In this document: one piece after another, positions 1-8,190 of the stretch | Position numbering within the stretch: position 1 is the stretch's first letter | Layout of the letters: each line of letters begins with the position of its first letter | Source of the DNA: Bacillus alkalicellulosilyticus | Lineage (GTDB): Bacteria > Bacillota > Bacilli > Bacillales > Bacillaceae_F | Length of the DNA: 64,000 nucleotides | Direction: 5' to 3' | Assembly: GCF_002019795.1 (NCBI RefSeq) | Contig: NZ_KV917381.1 | Span: forward strand, 760,001 to 824,000 | Translations under genes and position numbers: made by a program | The notes under the pieces: generated by a model | What the model saw: the letters and a program-made list of their open reading frames with translations, nothing else | Database searches by the model: none | What the model was told of the DNA's origin: nothing

Positions 1-43
1 TGAAGGAGATCCTGAAATTATTTACTTTAAATCCGGGCGGTAG
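1..43 (+). CDS. 3' end of a truncated upstream gene
   Basis: The first bases read in frame 2 as EGDPEIIYFKSGR followed by TAG at 41-43. This is the tail of a gene whose body lies outside the window. Too little remains to name the product. It is followed by a promoter-like stretch and a micro-ORF. Confidence 0.45.
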   Translation, partial: EGDPEIIYFKSGR

Positions 44-125
44 TTTTTCATTCAACTAGAAAATAAGAATAGTGAAAACTACGTTGCAATATGATATAGT
101 AAGTGGAAATAAGAGGTGGGTATTT

Positions 126-182
126 ATGGATATTTATAATCCGGCAAATAATTCGTTAGTACAACTACATCATATAAACTAG
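126..182 (+). CDS. Putative 18-residue micro-ORF
   Basis: ATG at 126 is preceded by AAGAGGTGGG (111-120), a good Shine-Dalgarno sequence. The ORF encodes MDIYNPANNSLVQLHHIN and stops at TAG. A TATAGT-like -10 lies near 95-100. It is followed by a palindrome and then a rho-independent terminator, so promoter, SD, ORF and terminator form a complete small transcription unit. The product resembles nothing I recognise. It could be an expressed small peptide or a leader. Confidence 0.35.
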   Translation: MDIYNPANNSLVQLHHIN

Positions 183-222
183 TCTTGCTATTCGATTTTT
201 AAAAATCGTACATAGGAAGACT
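181..222 (+). other. Nested inverted repeat
   Basis: The perfect 16-nt palindrome CGATTTTTAAAAATCG (193-208) sits inside an outer AGTCTT (181-186) / AAGACT (217-222) pair. It directly overlaps the stop of the micro-ORF. It may be an RNA hairpin or a protein-binding palindrome. Confidence 0.5.
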
Positions 223-231
223 ATTTGCTAT

Positions 232-283
232 AAACCGTATTTGATTAAGTTAACACTTACATCAAGTGCGGTTTTTTTATTTT
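232..283 (+). terminator. Rho-independent terminator
   Basis: AAACCG (232-237) pairs with CGGTTT (269-274), with an inner TTGAT/ATCAA stem, and is followed by TTTTTTATTTTATT. It terminates the micro-ORF transcript before the HAD gene. Confidence 0.75.
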
Positions 284-361
284 ATTGGGGGGTGATAAAC
301 TACTTTGAACATTTTGTGCGAGTGGAAGAATAATGTGATTTCAACTGAGGGAGGACGTTTA

Positions 362-1054
362 ATGACAATCAAAGCGATTTTTCTAGATTTTTATGGAACC
401 GTTGTACATGAAGATGAAAAAATCATTAATAGGATTTGCCAGCAAATCAAAGAAAACTCACCCACAAAATCGACCGTAAAAGAAATTGGTGGGGTTTGGT
501 GGGAAGAACTGGCTAGGTTGTTTAGAAAAAGTTATGGTGCGAATTTCAGATATCAGAGAACTTTAGAAGAAAGTTCATTACAAAAGACGTTATCTCATTT
601 TCATTCATCATTAGATGAAACGACTTTGTGTGAAGAAATGTTTGACTATTGGATGAGGCCTGATATTTTTCCCGATTCAGTTACATTTCTTAGTGATAAT
701 ACGTTGCCTGTCTATATATTATCTAATATTGACCGCGATGATATTTTAAAAGCTATGAAAGCACATCAAATATCAGTTGAGGATGTTATCACAAGCGAGG
801 ATGTAAAATCGTATAAGCCAAGGCCAGAAATGTTTAATTATGCCTTAGAATTAAGTGGATTGACGCCATCTGAGGTCATCCACGTAGGCGATTCACTATC
901 TAGTGACGTTGCAGGAGCCAATCATGTAGGAATAAGAAGTGTCTGGGTGAATAGAACTGATAGAGTTAATAAAGGCGAAAAGAAACCAGATTACGAAATT
1001 AAGGCTCTAGATGAATTGACACACATTATTAATTCAATTGGGGTGAGCAAATGA
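362..1054 (+). CDS. HAD-superfamily hydrolase (phosphatase-like)
   Basis: A 230-residue haloacid-dehalogenase hydrolase, probably a small-molecule phosphatase of the cytoplasm. HAD motif I is IFLDFYGTVV near residue 6 (nucleophile Asp, but FYGT instead of FDGT). Motif II is YILSNID. Motif III/IV is YKPRPEMF, then VGDSLSSDVAGA, with the acidic metal-binding residues. The start at 362 is chosen because GAGGGAGGACGTTTA precedes it; an in-frame ATG at 305 has no SD. Length fits subfamily IA. It overlaps the following GNAT by 4 bp (ATGA), so the two are translationally coupled. The substrate is unknown. Confidence 0.9.
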   Translation: MTIKAIFLDFYGTVVHEDEKIINRICQQIKENSPTKSTVKEIGGVWWEELARLFRKSYGANFRYQRTLEESSLQKTLSHFHSSLDETTLCEEMFDYWMRPDIFPDSVTFLSDNTLPVYILSNIDRDDILKAMKAHQISVEDVITSEDVKSYKPRPEMFNYALELSGLTPSEVIHVGDSLSSDVAGANHVGIRSVWVNRTDRVNKGEKKPDYEIKALDELTHIINSIGVSK

Positions 1055-1500
1055 GTGGAAGTCTCAAAGCGATTTCAAAAGAGAATGTAGAAGAGTGCTC
1101 AGTACTCTACAGAAAGGTTTTTAATAGTGACCCTTGGAATGATGGGTGGTTACTTGACGATGTTAAAGAGCGCCTATCAGACATTATAAGTAATCCGCAT
1201 TATTGGGGTGTAGGTTTATATAGTGATGGAGGTAGACTAGTAGGCTTTCTGGTTGGCTATTCAGAAAAGTGGCTACAGGAACGTCATTTTCATGTAATAG
1301 AATTATGTGTGGATTTGGATTTCCAAAACAAAGGTATTGGCACTAGATTAATAACTGCACTTGAAAACTATTGTAACGAAGTGGGGATAAATAACATTTA
1401 TCTTGTAACTGCTAAAGGTGGACAGGCCGAACATTTTTATAATAAAAATGATTTTATTACTAATTCACAATTGATTATGATGTCAAAGGCTTTAGACTAA
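1051..1500 (+). CDS. GNAT family N-acetyltransferase
   Basis: A 149-residue single-domain acetyltransferase that would move an acetyl group from acetyl-CoA to an amine. The central strand VIELCVDLDFQNKGIGTRLITALE holds the acetyl-CoA pyrophosphate loop (Q-N-K-G-I-G-T), and EHFYNKNDF near the C-terminus is the typical FY..GF strand with N in place of G. Its ATG overlaps the stop of the HAD gene, indicating an operon. The substrate cannot be told from sequence. Confidence 0.9.
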   Translation: MSGSLKAISKENVEECSVLYRKVFNSDPWNDGWLLDDVKERLSDIISNPHYWGVGLYSDGGRLVGFLVGYSEKWLQERHFHVIELCVDLDFQNKGIGTRLITALENYCNEVGINNIYLVTAKGGQAEHFYNKNDFITNSQLIMMSKALD

Positions 1501-1535
1501 TAGAATCGGGGAAAGTTACTTAATAAAAAGTAGGG

Positions 1536-1907
1536 ATGTATATGTATTTTAGGTACCATGTAAATTACATTAGCCCAAAAACAGGTATGCCAGTTGGTAT
1601 ATTTGTAGCAGTAGGGCATTTAGTTGATGAGAGAAGGATGTTAGAAGAAGAGATACAAACCTATTGGGAACAACGTAAATACTTTGAAGAAGTATTACCT
1701 GTCCCACCCTTCTATTGGGAAGGCAATCCATTGGGGGCAGTGACCTGGTTCAAAGAAAATAAACATACCGATAAACTGATTAATCAAATGACATTTTACT
1801 TTGAGATGTTAAGGAAATATGATGTTGCATTAGTGAAAACAAAAAGTGATAATCCGGGTAAAATAATATATGAAGATGACTATCAAGTTGCTGTAATTAA
1901 AGATTAG
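1536..1907 (+). CDS. Conserved hypothetical protein, 123 aa
   Basis: A soluble acidic protein beginning MYMYFRYHVNYISPKTGMP. It has no signal peptide or membrane segment and is rich in aromatic residues. I do not recognise a family. SD AGTAGGGATGTAT is close to the start; the alternative start MYFRYH is two codons in. It is followed by a terminator, so it ends the HAD-GNAT transcript. Confidence 0.65.
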   Translation: MYMYFRYHVNYISPKTGMPVGIFVAVGHLVDERRMLEEEIQTYWEQRKYFEEVLPVPPFYWEGNPLGAVTWFKENKHTDKLINQMTFYFEMLRKYDVALVKTKSDNPGKIIYEDDYQVAVIKD

Positions 1908-1921
1908 TATCTTTCGTATTC

Positions 1922-1955
1922 AAAGGCTTCCTTTATATGAGGATGCCTTTTTCTT
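1922..1955 (+). terminator. Rho-independent terminator
   Basis: AAAGGC (1922-1927) pairs with GCCTTT (1945-1950), with inner TTCC/GGAT, followed by TTTTTCTTT. It closes the transcript of the preceding hypothetical gene. Confidence 0.75.
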
Positions 1956-2100
1956 TGTGAACTAAAAAGGGAATTAATGTTAATATAGGAAGTGTATAGT
2001 TTTTTAAGAGAGAGAGGACACATACTCTGAATGTTCATTGAATACATGAGAGGTTTGAGAGAAGTTTGGTGACTCTCTCATATTGAAAGGAAAGAAAAGG

Positions 2101-2520
2101 ATGGAACCAATAAAGAAAGCTTACGGTTATGTGACTAGAATAAAAGAAGGCCAAACACAGGTATTAGTATTCCGGCATTCTATTGCTGAAGCTGGGATAC
2201 AAATACCAAAGGGAACTGTACAACCTGATGAGGACACAATATTAGCAGTAATCAGAGAAATGGAAGAAGAAACAGGGTTAAGAGATTTTCAAGTTGAACG
2301 TTTACTTGCTGAAGATATGTGGAAGAATGATGATGGTGCAATACACCATAGATTTTTTTATAAGATAACTGTCTCTGATGCGTCAGATGAATGGGATTAT
2401 CATCCAACGGGTGGAGGAGAAGAAGATGGAATTACATTTCATTTCTTTTGGATTTCATCAGCAAATGAGGTTGAACTTATAAGAGGACATGGTGATTACT
2501 TGGAACCTATTTTTAACTAA
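2101..2520 (+). CDS. NUDIX hydrolase
   Basis: A 139-residue Nudix pyrophosphohydrolase. The Nudix box begins GTVQPDEDTILAVIREMEEE and ends TGL, matching GX5EX7REUXEEXGU with Asp at the first acidic position, so Mg-dependent hydrolysis is plausible. The start at 2101 is preferred (AAAGGAAAGAAAAGG just upstream) over an in-frame TTG at 2083. The gene lies alone between a terminator and a repeat copy. The substrate (NTP, capped nucleotide or other) is unknown. Confidence 0.9.
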   Translation: MEPIKKAYGYVTRIKEGQTQVLVFRHSIAEAGIQIPKGTVQPDEDTILAVIREMEEETGLRDFQVERLLAEDMWKNDDGAIHHRFFYKITVSDASDEWDYHPTGGGEEDGITFHFFWISSANEVELIRGHGDYLEPIFN

Positions 2521-2557
2521 TAATATTTTAGTAGGGAAGATGGGTATTTAGATTTGA

Positions 2558-2621
2558 CTAATGGGCAGACGTGATTGCTGAATAAAGGTTATCACCTTTC
2601 TTTTGTTGAAATTAATAGCAG
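2558..2621 (+). repeat. CTAACGG-family repeat, class A
   Basis: Starts CTAATGGGCAGACGTGAT, then GCTGAATAAAGG, a TTATCACCTTTC arm, TTTGTTGAAA and AATAGCAG. First clear copy in the window, between the Nudix gene and the DUF5412 gene. Stem GTGAT/ATCAC. Confidence 0.85.
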
Positions 2622-2649
2622 GGCAATGGCTGCTGATAAGGAGTTAATA

Positions 2650-3024
2650 ATGAAGAAAAGGTTAATTTGGGTAGCTTTATTTTTAATAATAGGAATAGCT
2701 ATTTATGACTTCCTAAATGTTGAACTAGATGAAGTATCTACAGGTGATTTTTTATCCAAACATCCATCACCATACAATGATTATGCGGCTATTGCGTATA
2801 TTGTAGACGAAGGTGGTGCTACGGTAAGAGCTGCTGTTCGAGTAGAGATTGATTATGGAGATGAAATTAAAACAATATATTGGAATTATGATGAAAGTAC
2901 AGTAAAAATAAAATGGTTAGACAAAGAAACGATTGAAATTAATGACCATACTTTGAACATCTTTACCGATTCTTATCATTGGAAGAAGGACCCCAATTGG
3001 GAAGAGAATAGGGGAAGATATTAG
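2650..3024 (+). CDS. DUF5412-type membrane-anchored protein
   Basis: A 124-residue protein with an N-terminal hydrophobic segment (about residues 4-22) and an extracytoplasmic beta-rich domain. Features typical of the DUF5412 family are visible: HPSPYNDYAAIAYIVDEGGATV, IYWNYDESTVKIKWLDKETIEI and the terminal NDHTLNI. The start is ATG 2650 after AAGGAGTTAATA; an upstream non-ATG extension would lie inside the repeat. Function is unknown. A relative lies at 57.8 kb. Confidence 0.8.
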   Translation: MKKRLIWVALFLIIGIAIYDFLNVELDEVSTGDFLSKHPSPYNDYAAIAYIVDEGGATVRAAVRVEIDYGDEIKTIYWNYDESTVKIKWLDKETIEINDHTLNIFTDSYHWKKDPNWEENRGRY

Positions 3025-3160
3025 TGATACTGAAGGTTACTTGGGCGTTTATTAAAAACCTTAATGAGATTTCTGTATGATACGAGGGAGATTAGTAGAA
3101 GAAGCATACGATTTAAAGTGAAGACAAACTATGAATCATTCAGGCAGGGAGGGACAATCT

Positions 3161-3802
3161 ATGAAATATATCTTGGATAGAAATTATGCAAGTGAACTTA
3201 TTGAATGGGCCTATAACCAAAACCCAGGACCCTGGTTTGAGCATTCGGTTAATGTTGCAAAAGCCACTGAGAATATATTAATTCAATTGAACAAAGCTGG
3301 GTTTGAAGTTGACGTTGACCTAGGGTATAATGCGGCTCTACTGCATGATATCGGTAGGTATAAAGGGTTTACTAAATCTGTTATTCATTCGTACGATGGC
3401 TACAATTATTTCAAAGAATTAGGTTTTATGGGAAATGCAATTGTGTGTGTTACTCATTCATTTCCATGCATGAACAAACATATAGAAAAAGCTGCTGACT
3501 GGAGCCTTGTTCCAAATCATATGAAGCTAAAGCTGGTGGAAATTCTTAACGAGAATAGCAGCTATGATATATATAATAAAGTCATTACTTTGTGCGATGC
3601 TCTTGCAGACTCTGAAGGATTTACTACGCTAGAAAAAAGATTAATTTCCGTTGGACTACGTCATGGAACAACGACCCACACGTCACTTCACTGGAAGGGT
3701 TTTTATACTATTAAAAAAGAGGTAGAAGGACTGCTCAAGAAAAGCATTTATACACTACTTCCAGGAGTGGAAGATACAATTTATACGGATATACATTATT
3801 AA
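3161..3802 (+). CDS. HD-domain phosphohydrolase
   Basis: A 213-residue HD-superfamily protein. Metal ligands are visible as the first His in WFEHSVNVAKAT and the HD pair in AALLHDIGRYKGF, with a later conserved Asp in TLCDALADSEG. Such proteins hydrolyse phosphate esters or anhydrides of nucleotides. The start is ATG 3161 after GGCAGGGAGGG; an ATG at 3131 lacks an SD. The specific substrate is unknown. Confidence 0.85.
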   Translation: MKYILDRNYASELIEWAYNQNPGPWFEHSVNVAKATENILIQLNKAGFEVDVDLGYNAALLHDIGRYKGFTKSVIHSYDGYNYFKELGFMGNAIVCVTHSFPCMNKHIEKAADWSLVPNHMKLKLVEILNENSSYDIYNKVITLCDALADSEGFTTLEKRLISVGLRHGTTTHTSLHWKGFYTIKKEVEGLLKKSIYTLLPGVEDTIYTDIHY

Positions 3803-3829
3803 TTAAGGGTTATGGTAGGAGGACATCGG

Positions 3830-4327
3830 ATGAAATGGTTACAGTCTTTGAGGCTTTTTCTGTACTTAATTGTTATTGTAGTAAGTCTTAGTATTATTCC
3901 TACCCAAACGAAAGCATTGCTATGTGAATACATCAGTATTGAAGAAGAAATTGAACAAGTTGATATTGTATTTAAAGGAAAAGTTACAAGAGTAGAAGGA
4001 CATATAGATCACCATCAACGATATATATTTGACGTTCAAAAGGTATGGAAAGGCAAACATGACATTGAGGAGACGATTATACATAAGACAATGTTTGCCC
4101 ATTTTGAAGAGGGGAAGAAGTACATTGTTTTTGCAAATGAACGACATAATGATGAATACCATGTCCAAAAGGCCTGTGGAAACACAAATGAAGCATCTTT
4201 ATCCCTTGAGTGGAAGTTAGGTGCCCCGTCACAAGGGTTGCATTTGCTAACACCTTGGCTTATTTCTTTAGGTACCCTGTTTTTGTTAGTCGTCATTTAC
4301 GTTAAGATACTAAAACGCAAAAAGTAA
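3830..4327 (+). CDS. Secreted TIMP/NTR-like domain protein with C-terminal anchor
   Basis: A 165-residue protein. A signal-peptide-like segment (residues 6-26) is followed by a domain starting LCEYISIEEEIEQVDIVFKG, which resembles the bacterial netrin-like/TIMP OB-fold (normally CxC...A/D.VF.G.V). A C-terminal transmembrane helix and KRKK tail follow. It would be held on the outer face of the membrane. Start ATG 3830 follows TAGGAGGACATCGG; the ATG at 3812 lies within the SD. One of the usual N-terminal cysteines appears lost (LCEY). Confidence 0.6.
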   Translation: MKWLQSLRLFLYLIVIVVSLSIIPTQTKALLCEYISIEEEIEQVDIVFKGKVTRVEGHIDHHQRYIFDVQKVWKGKHDIEETIIHKTMFAHFEEGKKYIVFANERHNDEYHVQKACGNTNEASLSLEWKLGAPSQGLHLLTPWLISLGTLFLLVVIYVKILKRKK

Positions 4328-4397
4328 CAGTAAAATAAGCCCGTTTATTGAGGTTGAAGAAAAGATTTAGTCCTGTTGAAATGAGAGGGGGATTTGT

Positions 4398-4865
4398 ATG
4401 AAAAGTAACCATTTCTTATCTATTGCAATCCTTTTAGTTCTATTTCTTTCCTTGTACCCTGTGAAGACAATGGCAACATCCTGGGCGTATTCATTTGTAG
4501 TTTGGGATGGATATGTTTATGTGATAAGTGACGAATATGTAACTGAAATTGGTGATGAGATTGGAAGAGTCACAAGGTATTCGGATATGAAACAGTATTC
4601 TGGTAATTTCTCAAACGCATATAAGAAAGGTACGAAATACTATTCAATTGAAGGGATAAGTACAGAACAAGCAATAGCCGTCGAGGATTCAAATGGACAA
4701 TATATAAAGGCTTATAGACAAGATGAATATAAAGTTCCTTTGAGTAGTTCCTTTGGTGACCCACAAGTGATGATGAATACGATTGTACTTTTGGGACTGG
4801 GTTTATTATCTTTTATTCTCATTGGTAAAGTCATCAAAAATAATCGTGGAAAAAGGAACGGTTAA
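4398..4865 (+). CDS. Secreted protein with C-terminal membrane helix, unknown
   Basis: A 155-residue protein with a signal peptide (cleavage probably after KTMA), an extracytoplasmic region rich in Tyr and Gly beginning TSWAYSFVVWDGYVYVI, and a C-terminal transmembrane segment followed by KNNRGKRNG. Architecture matches the preceding gene, suggesting both act at the cell surface. SD GAGAGGGGG is strong. No family recognised. Confidence 0.7.
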   Translation: MKSNHFLSIAILLVLFLSLYPVKTMATSWAYSFVVWDGYVYVISDEYVTEIGDEIGRVTRYSDMKQYSGNFSNAYKKGTKYYSIEGISTEQAIAVEDSNGQYIKAYRQDEYKVPLSSSFGDPQVMMNTIVLLGLGLLSFILIGKVIKNNRGKRNG

Positions 4866-4905
4866 CAAGAAGGTTTGTAGAGAATTTTTGAAATGAGGGA
4901 CATAC

Positions 4906-5787
4906 ATGACAGGGTTAACGTTTTATCAAGGCTACAAAGATAATGAGAACCTGAGAACAAGTTTTAACGAACTTGCTACTTTGGTGTTTGGATTAAATTT
5001 TGAAGAGTGGTATAAAAAGGGCTATTGGAATAACCGTTATATTCCGTTTTCTTATGCAGAAGGGGATAAAGTAATCGCAAATGTCTCAGTAAACCTGTTG
5101 GACTTCGTGATACAAGGTGAGGAAAAAAAGGCGATACAAATTGGGACGGTTATGACACATCCTGAGTATCGAAACCGAGGACTTTCAGCCGCCTTGATGA
5201 ATAAAGTCTTCGAAGAATATAAAGATAGCTATGACTTTATGTATCTATTTGCCAATCCAAGTGTATTAGATTTTTATCCTAAATTTGGTTTTCAAGCAGT
5301 GGATGAGTATCAATTTTCAATGGAATATTCACCAAGCAAACCTGTACCAACCGCTATCCGAAAACTTGATACAAGCAACACTGATGACCTTACCTTTATT
5401 TATCACATTGCTTCTGAACGATTTCCCGTTTCTAAGCGGTTTGGAACAATAAACACTCAAGGAATTCTAATGTTTTATAGTATCTACGTGTTCGCAGATG
5501 ATATCTACTTCATAGAAGATGAAGAGGCAATTGTAATATATAAGGTAGACGGAAAACAAATAGATATTTTTGATATTGTTAGTAAAAGAGAAGTTTATAT
5601 TGAAAATATTCTTTCAAAGATTACTACTAGCGAAACTACTAAAATAGTTTTTCACTATACACCTGATTATAAGGGCATTGAGACCCAAAGTAAGATAGTA
5701 AAGGGAGATGATGTATTATTCGTTAAAACGACTGGTCATAATCATTTTCCATCGCAGGTTAAGCATCCAATGACTTCGCAAGCATAA
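4906..5787 (+). CDS. GNAT family N-acetyltransferase (long, two-domain)
   Basis: A 293-residue protein. The N-terminal half is a GNAT domain with the acetyl-CoA loop TVMTHPEYRNRGLSAALMNK and the FYPKFGF strand. The C-terminal half (about residues 150-290) is a second, diverged domain, as in the Eis/SCP-2-like or tandem GNAT acetyltransferases. Acceptor unknown; aminoglycoside-type amines are only a possibility. SD is AATGAGGGAC. It stands alone, with no repeat on either side. Confidence 0.85.
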   Translation: MTGLTFYQGYKDNENLRTSFNELATLVFGLNFEEWYKKGYWNNRYIPFSYAEGDKVIANVSVNLLDFVIQGEEKKAIQIGTVMTHPEYRNRGLSAALMNKVFEEYKDSYDFMYLFANPSVLDFYPKFGFQAVDEYQFSMEYSPSKPVPTAIRKLDTSNTDDLTFIYHIASERFPVSKRFGTINTQGILMFYSIYVFADDIYFIEDEEAIVIYKVDGKQIDIFDIVSKREVYIENILSKITTSETTKIVFHYTPDYKGIETQSKIVKGDDVLFVKTTGHNHFPSQVKHPMTSQA

Positions 5788-5870
5788 ATGGTACCTAAAA
5801 ATGAGTGAGCGTAGCATTAGTCTTTGCGTGAAAGAGGTTATATTTATTGTTTACATTTGGAGGGGGATTA

Positions 5871-6659
5871 ATGGAATCGGTTATTTCCTTTTACGAAAAC
5901 TATGATGAAGAATCTCGTTTATCTACGGATAATTCAAGAAAAATCGAATTTATGACAACAATTAAAAATTTAGACCATAAAATTCTGCCAACACATCGTG
6001 TTTTGGAACTAGGTGCAGGTACGGGGATATATTCATTTTATTATGCAAATAGAGGATGTAATGTAGTCGCAACAGATATCACACCCAAGTATGTTCAATA
6101 TATGAATCAAAAGAATAATCTATTAAACTTTAGAGCAGAGATTGCAAATGCAACAAATCTAACTAATTTTGAAACAGAGAGTTTTGATGTTGTTCTGTGT
6201 CTAGGGCCTATGTATCATTTAACAGAAGAAATGGATAGAGTCAAATGCATCAAGGAGTCTGTAAGAGTATTAAAGGATGGTGGGTTGTTGGCTATCTCGT
6301 ATATAAACAAACATTATATCCTACATTCGTTAATGATGAATGATTCAACGTACTTAAAAAAGGAATTTATTGAGCAGATTATCAACACAGGCACAATAAA
6401 AGAAGGAGATAAGTATAATTTTTGGACAGATGCATTTTTTTCCACACCAGAAGAAATGGAACGAATCATAAAAGATTTTAATGTTGAAATAATAGACCAC
6501 TTTGCCACAGATGGTCTAAGTCCATATCTAAGGTCGACGGTAAATAGTTTTAGTGAAGAGGAATATAGGAATTGGAGCTACTATATTGAAAGAAGTTGCA
6601 GGGATAAAAATATCATGGGACTCAGTAATCATGCTTTACTATTGTGTAGAAAAACGTAA
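5871..6659 (+). CDS. Class I SAM-dependent methyltransferase
   Basis: A 262-residue methyltransferase. Motif I VLELGAGTGIYSFYYA binds S-adenosylmethionine, motif II is VVATDITPKYV, and FDVVLCLGPMYHLTE is motif IV. The start ATG 5871 follows a strong GGAGGGGG; an upstream TTG (5847) is less likely. The small-molecule methyl acceptor is not evident. The next gene (HIT) starts 43 bp downstream, probably on the same transcript. Confidence 0.9.
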   Translation: MESVISFYENYDEESRLSTDNSRKIEFMTTIKNLDHKILPTHRVLELGAGTGIYSFYYANRGCNVVATDITPKYVQYMNQKNNLLNFRAEIANATNLTNFETESFDVVLCLGPMYHLTEEMDRVKCIKESVRVLKDGGLLAISYINKHYILHSLMMNDSTYLKKEFIEQIINTGTIKEGDKYNFWTDAFFSTPEEMERIIKDFNVEIIDHFATDGLSPYLRSTVNSFSEEEYRNWSYYIERSCRDKNIMGLSNHALLLCRKT

Positions 6660-6701
6660 CGGTGGTTCTTACATTTTTTTCAATACAGGAGTGAATCAAA
6701 A

Positions 6702-7040
6702 ATGGATTGTATCTTTTGTAAAATTGTTAATAGAGAAGCACCAGCAGATATTATTTATGAAGACGAGCAGGTTATATCCTTTTACGGTTTACACTTTAGT
6801 GCTCCAGTCCATGCGTTAGTCATACCGAAAAAGCATATTATGAACGTTATGGACATCCAAGAAGATGATGAAAGAATAGTTTATAAAATTCATCAAGGGA
6901 TACAGGAAGTTGCTAAAATATTAGGTGTAGAGAATGATGGTTTTAGAGTGATAACCAATACAGGGCAACATGGGCAACAGGAAATAAACCATTTGCATTA
7001 TCATATTATTGGCGGTCGTCAATTAAAGTGGGACATGTAG
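6702..7040 (+). CDS. HIT family protein (Hint-like nucleotide hydrolase)
   Basis: A 112-residue histidine-triad protein that would hydrolyse nucleotide phosphoramidates or dinucleoside polyphosphates. It starts MDCIFCKIVNREAPA with the CxxC of the zinc-binding Hint branch. The catalytic triad is HLHYHII near residues 98-104, matching H-phi-H-phi-H, and FRVITNTG is the usual upstream strand. Length is normal. SD CAGGAGTG. It is the most housekeeping-like gene in the first 10 kb. Confidence 0.92.
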   Translation: MDCIFCKIVNREAPADIIYEDEQVISFYGLHFSAPVHALVIPKKHIMNVMDIQEDDERIVYKIHQGIQEVAKILGVENDGFRVITNTGQHGQQEINHLHYHIIGGRQLKWDM

Positions 7041-7097
7041 TCATATCCTATCTTGTGATTTTTTCTTTGTACCAAACTGTTTTGCTTTAAAATATTC

Positions 7098-7126
7098 TTG
7101 ACCATTTTTTTACAGTGAAATAAACT
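7098..7126 (+). promoter_or_regulatory. SigA-type promoter for leader peptide and methyltransferase
   Basis: TTGACC (7098-7103), 17-bp spacer, TAAACT (7121-7126). It lies 34 bp upstream of the leader ORF. Confidence 0.6.
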
Positions 7127-7159
7127 GAATGTATTACTAATAGAAAGCGAGTGAATTTG

Positions 7160-7216
7160 ATGATTGCAAGTAGTAAAAGAAATCATGATAGTTTTAATGG
7201 AGGCACGGAAGAGTAA
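7160..7216 (+). CDS. Putative 18-residue leader peptide
   Basis: The ATG at 7160 opens MIASSKRNHDSFNGGTEE and stops with TAA at 7214-7216. The SD (AAAGCGAGTG) is weak. The last codons form the left arm of a 9-bp hairpin whose right arm can instead pair with sequence just before the ribosome binding site of the next gene. This arrangement is like that of translational attenuators of antibiotic-resistance methylases, hence the leader label. Expression is not shown. Confidence 0.45.
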   Translation: MIASSKRNHDSFNGGTEE

Positions 7217-7267
7217 TCGAATAATTTTTGTTATTTCTTCCGTGTTAGTAATCTAACAAACGGAGGG
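7204..7267 (+). promoter_or_regulatory. Two mutually exclusive hairpins ahead of a methyltransferase
   Basis: CACGGAAGA (7204-7212) pairs perfectly with TCTTCCGTG (7236-7244). The right arm also forms an alternative stem: CCGT and GTTAG (7240-7248) with CTAAC and ACGG (7253-7263), abutting the SD GGAGGG (7262-7267). Translation of the leader would cover the first arm and favour the second, SD-proximal hairpin. Seen directly; regulation is inferred. Confidence 0.55.
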
Positions 7268-7274
7268 AAAAACG

Positions 7275-8030
7275 TTGAAAAATAGGAATAAGATAAATGG
7301 TGCATTCGAATACAGTGGTAGCTATTACGAGGAAATAGGTGATTTTCTAAAAGAAAATTATCTGGAATATGGATTCACAAAAGGAACCAATCAGGAAGTC
7401 GATTTTTTAGTTGATATCATGGCTATTCCGCAACATTCTCGTATTTTAGATATAGGTTGTGGTCCAGGTCGTCACTCTTTGGAGTTAGCACGACGAGGCT
7501 ATCAGTCAGTTGGCGTTGATATCTCATCTGAATTTATTAAATACGCTAATCAAGTGGCGAAAGCGGAAAGACTTAACGCTGAATTTTTTGTTGAGGATGC
7601 TCGTGAGTTACACTTTACCGAAGAATTTGAAGGAGCGATATGTCTTTGTGAAGGCGCTTTTGGATTAGCTGGTAACGAGGATAATCACCGGAAAGTGTTA
7701 AAAAGTGTTTATAATGCGCTTCGTCCAGGAGCTCTATTTGTATTAACAGTCGTTAATGCCTTATGTGTGGCTAGAAGTATAACCGATGATAGTGAATTCG
7801 ATATTTATACTTGCACGAAAATAGATAAAGATACAATTACAAGTCCTGAAGGCGAAACGAAAGATGTCAAGATATACACTACGGCTTTTACATTTCGTGA
7901 ATTGAAGTTCTTGTTGGAAAGTGAAGGGTTCGAAGTGGCAGCAGCATATGGTTGTTCTGTGGGTCAATTTAGTGAGAAACCCTTGACTGTAAATGACTTT
8001 GAAATAATGATGATTGCACGGCGAATATAA
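7275..8030 (+). CDS. Class I SAM-dependent methyltransferase
   Basis: A 251-residue methyltransferase. Motif I ILDIGCGPGRHSLELA, motif II VGVDISSEF, acidic FVEDARELHF, and motif IV GAICLCEGAFGLA are all present. The start is TTG 7275, 7 nt after GGAGGG. It does not carry the Erm rRNA-dimethylase signature, so the acceptor is more likely a small molecule. It is preceded by a leader ORF with competing hairpins, unusual for this family, and is followed by a terminator. Confidence 0.88.
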   Translation: MKNRNKINGAFEYSGSYYEEIGDFLKENYLEYGFTKGTNQEVDFLVDIMAIPQHSRILDIGCGPGRHSLELARRGYQSVGVDISSEFIKYANQVAKAERLNAEFFVEDARELHFTEEFEGAICLCEGAFGLAGNEDNHRKVLKSVYNALRPGALFVLTVVNALCVARSITDDSEFDIYTCTKIDKDTITSPEGETKDVKIYTTAFTFRELKFLLESEGFEVAAAYGCSVGQFSEKPLTVNDFEIMMIARRI

Positions 8031-8038
8031 AAAGAAGG

Positions 8039-8074
8039 AAGAAGTCTTGGAGAGGATTCAAGGCTTCTTTTTTA
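8039..8074 (+). terminator. Rho-independent terminator
   Basis: GAAGTCTTG (8041-8049) pairs with CAAGGCTTC (8059-8067), followed by TTTTTT. Ends the methyltransferase transcript. Confidence 0.8.
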
Positions 8075-8111
8075 ATACAGAAGTTCCAACAAATTACATT
8101 AGAAGATTTTT

Positions 8112-8141
8112 TTGTTCGTAAAATGGAAAACAATGTTAAAC
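8112..8141 (+). promoter_or_regulatory. Promoter of shared type (TTGT.. / GGAAA / TTAAAC)
   Basis: TTGTTC (8112-8117), 18-bp spacer containing AAAATGGAAAAC, TTAAAC (8136-8141). Two other genes in the window carry a closely similar upstream module (15.36 and 35.62 kb). Confidence 0.5.
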
Positions 8142-8190
8142 TATTACTAGAGATAGAGATGATGAAATAACGATATGAAGGAGGGGGAAA

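Noticed and set aside
2575-2649. N-terminal extension of the DUF5412 gene from a CTG/TTG start
   Set aside because: It lies in the repeat, and ATG 2650 with its SD starts the expected membrane helix.
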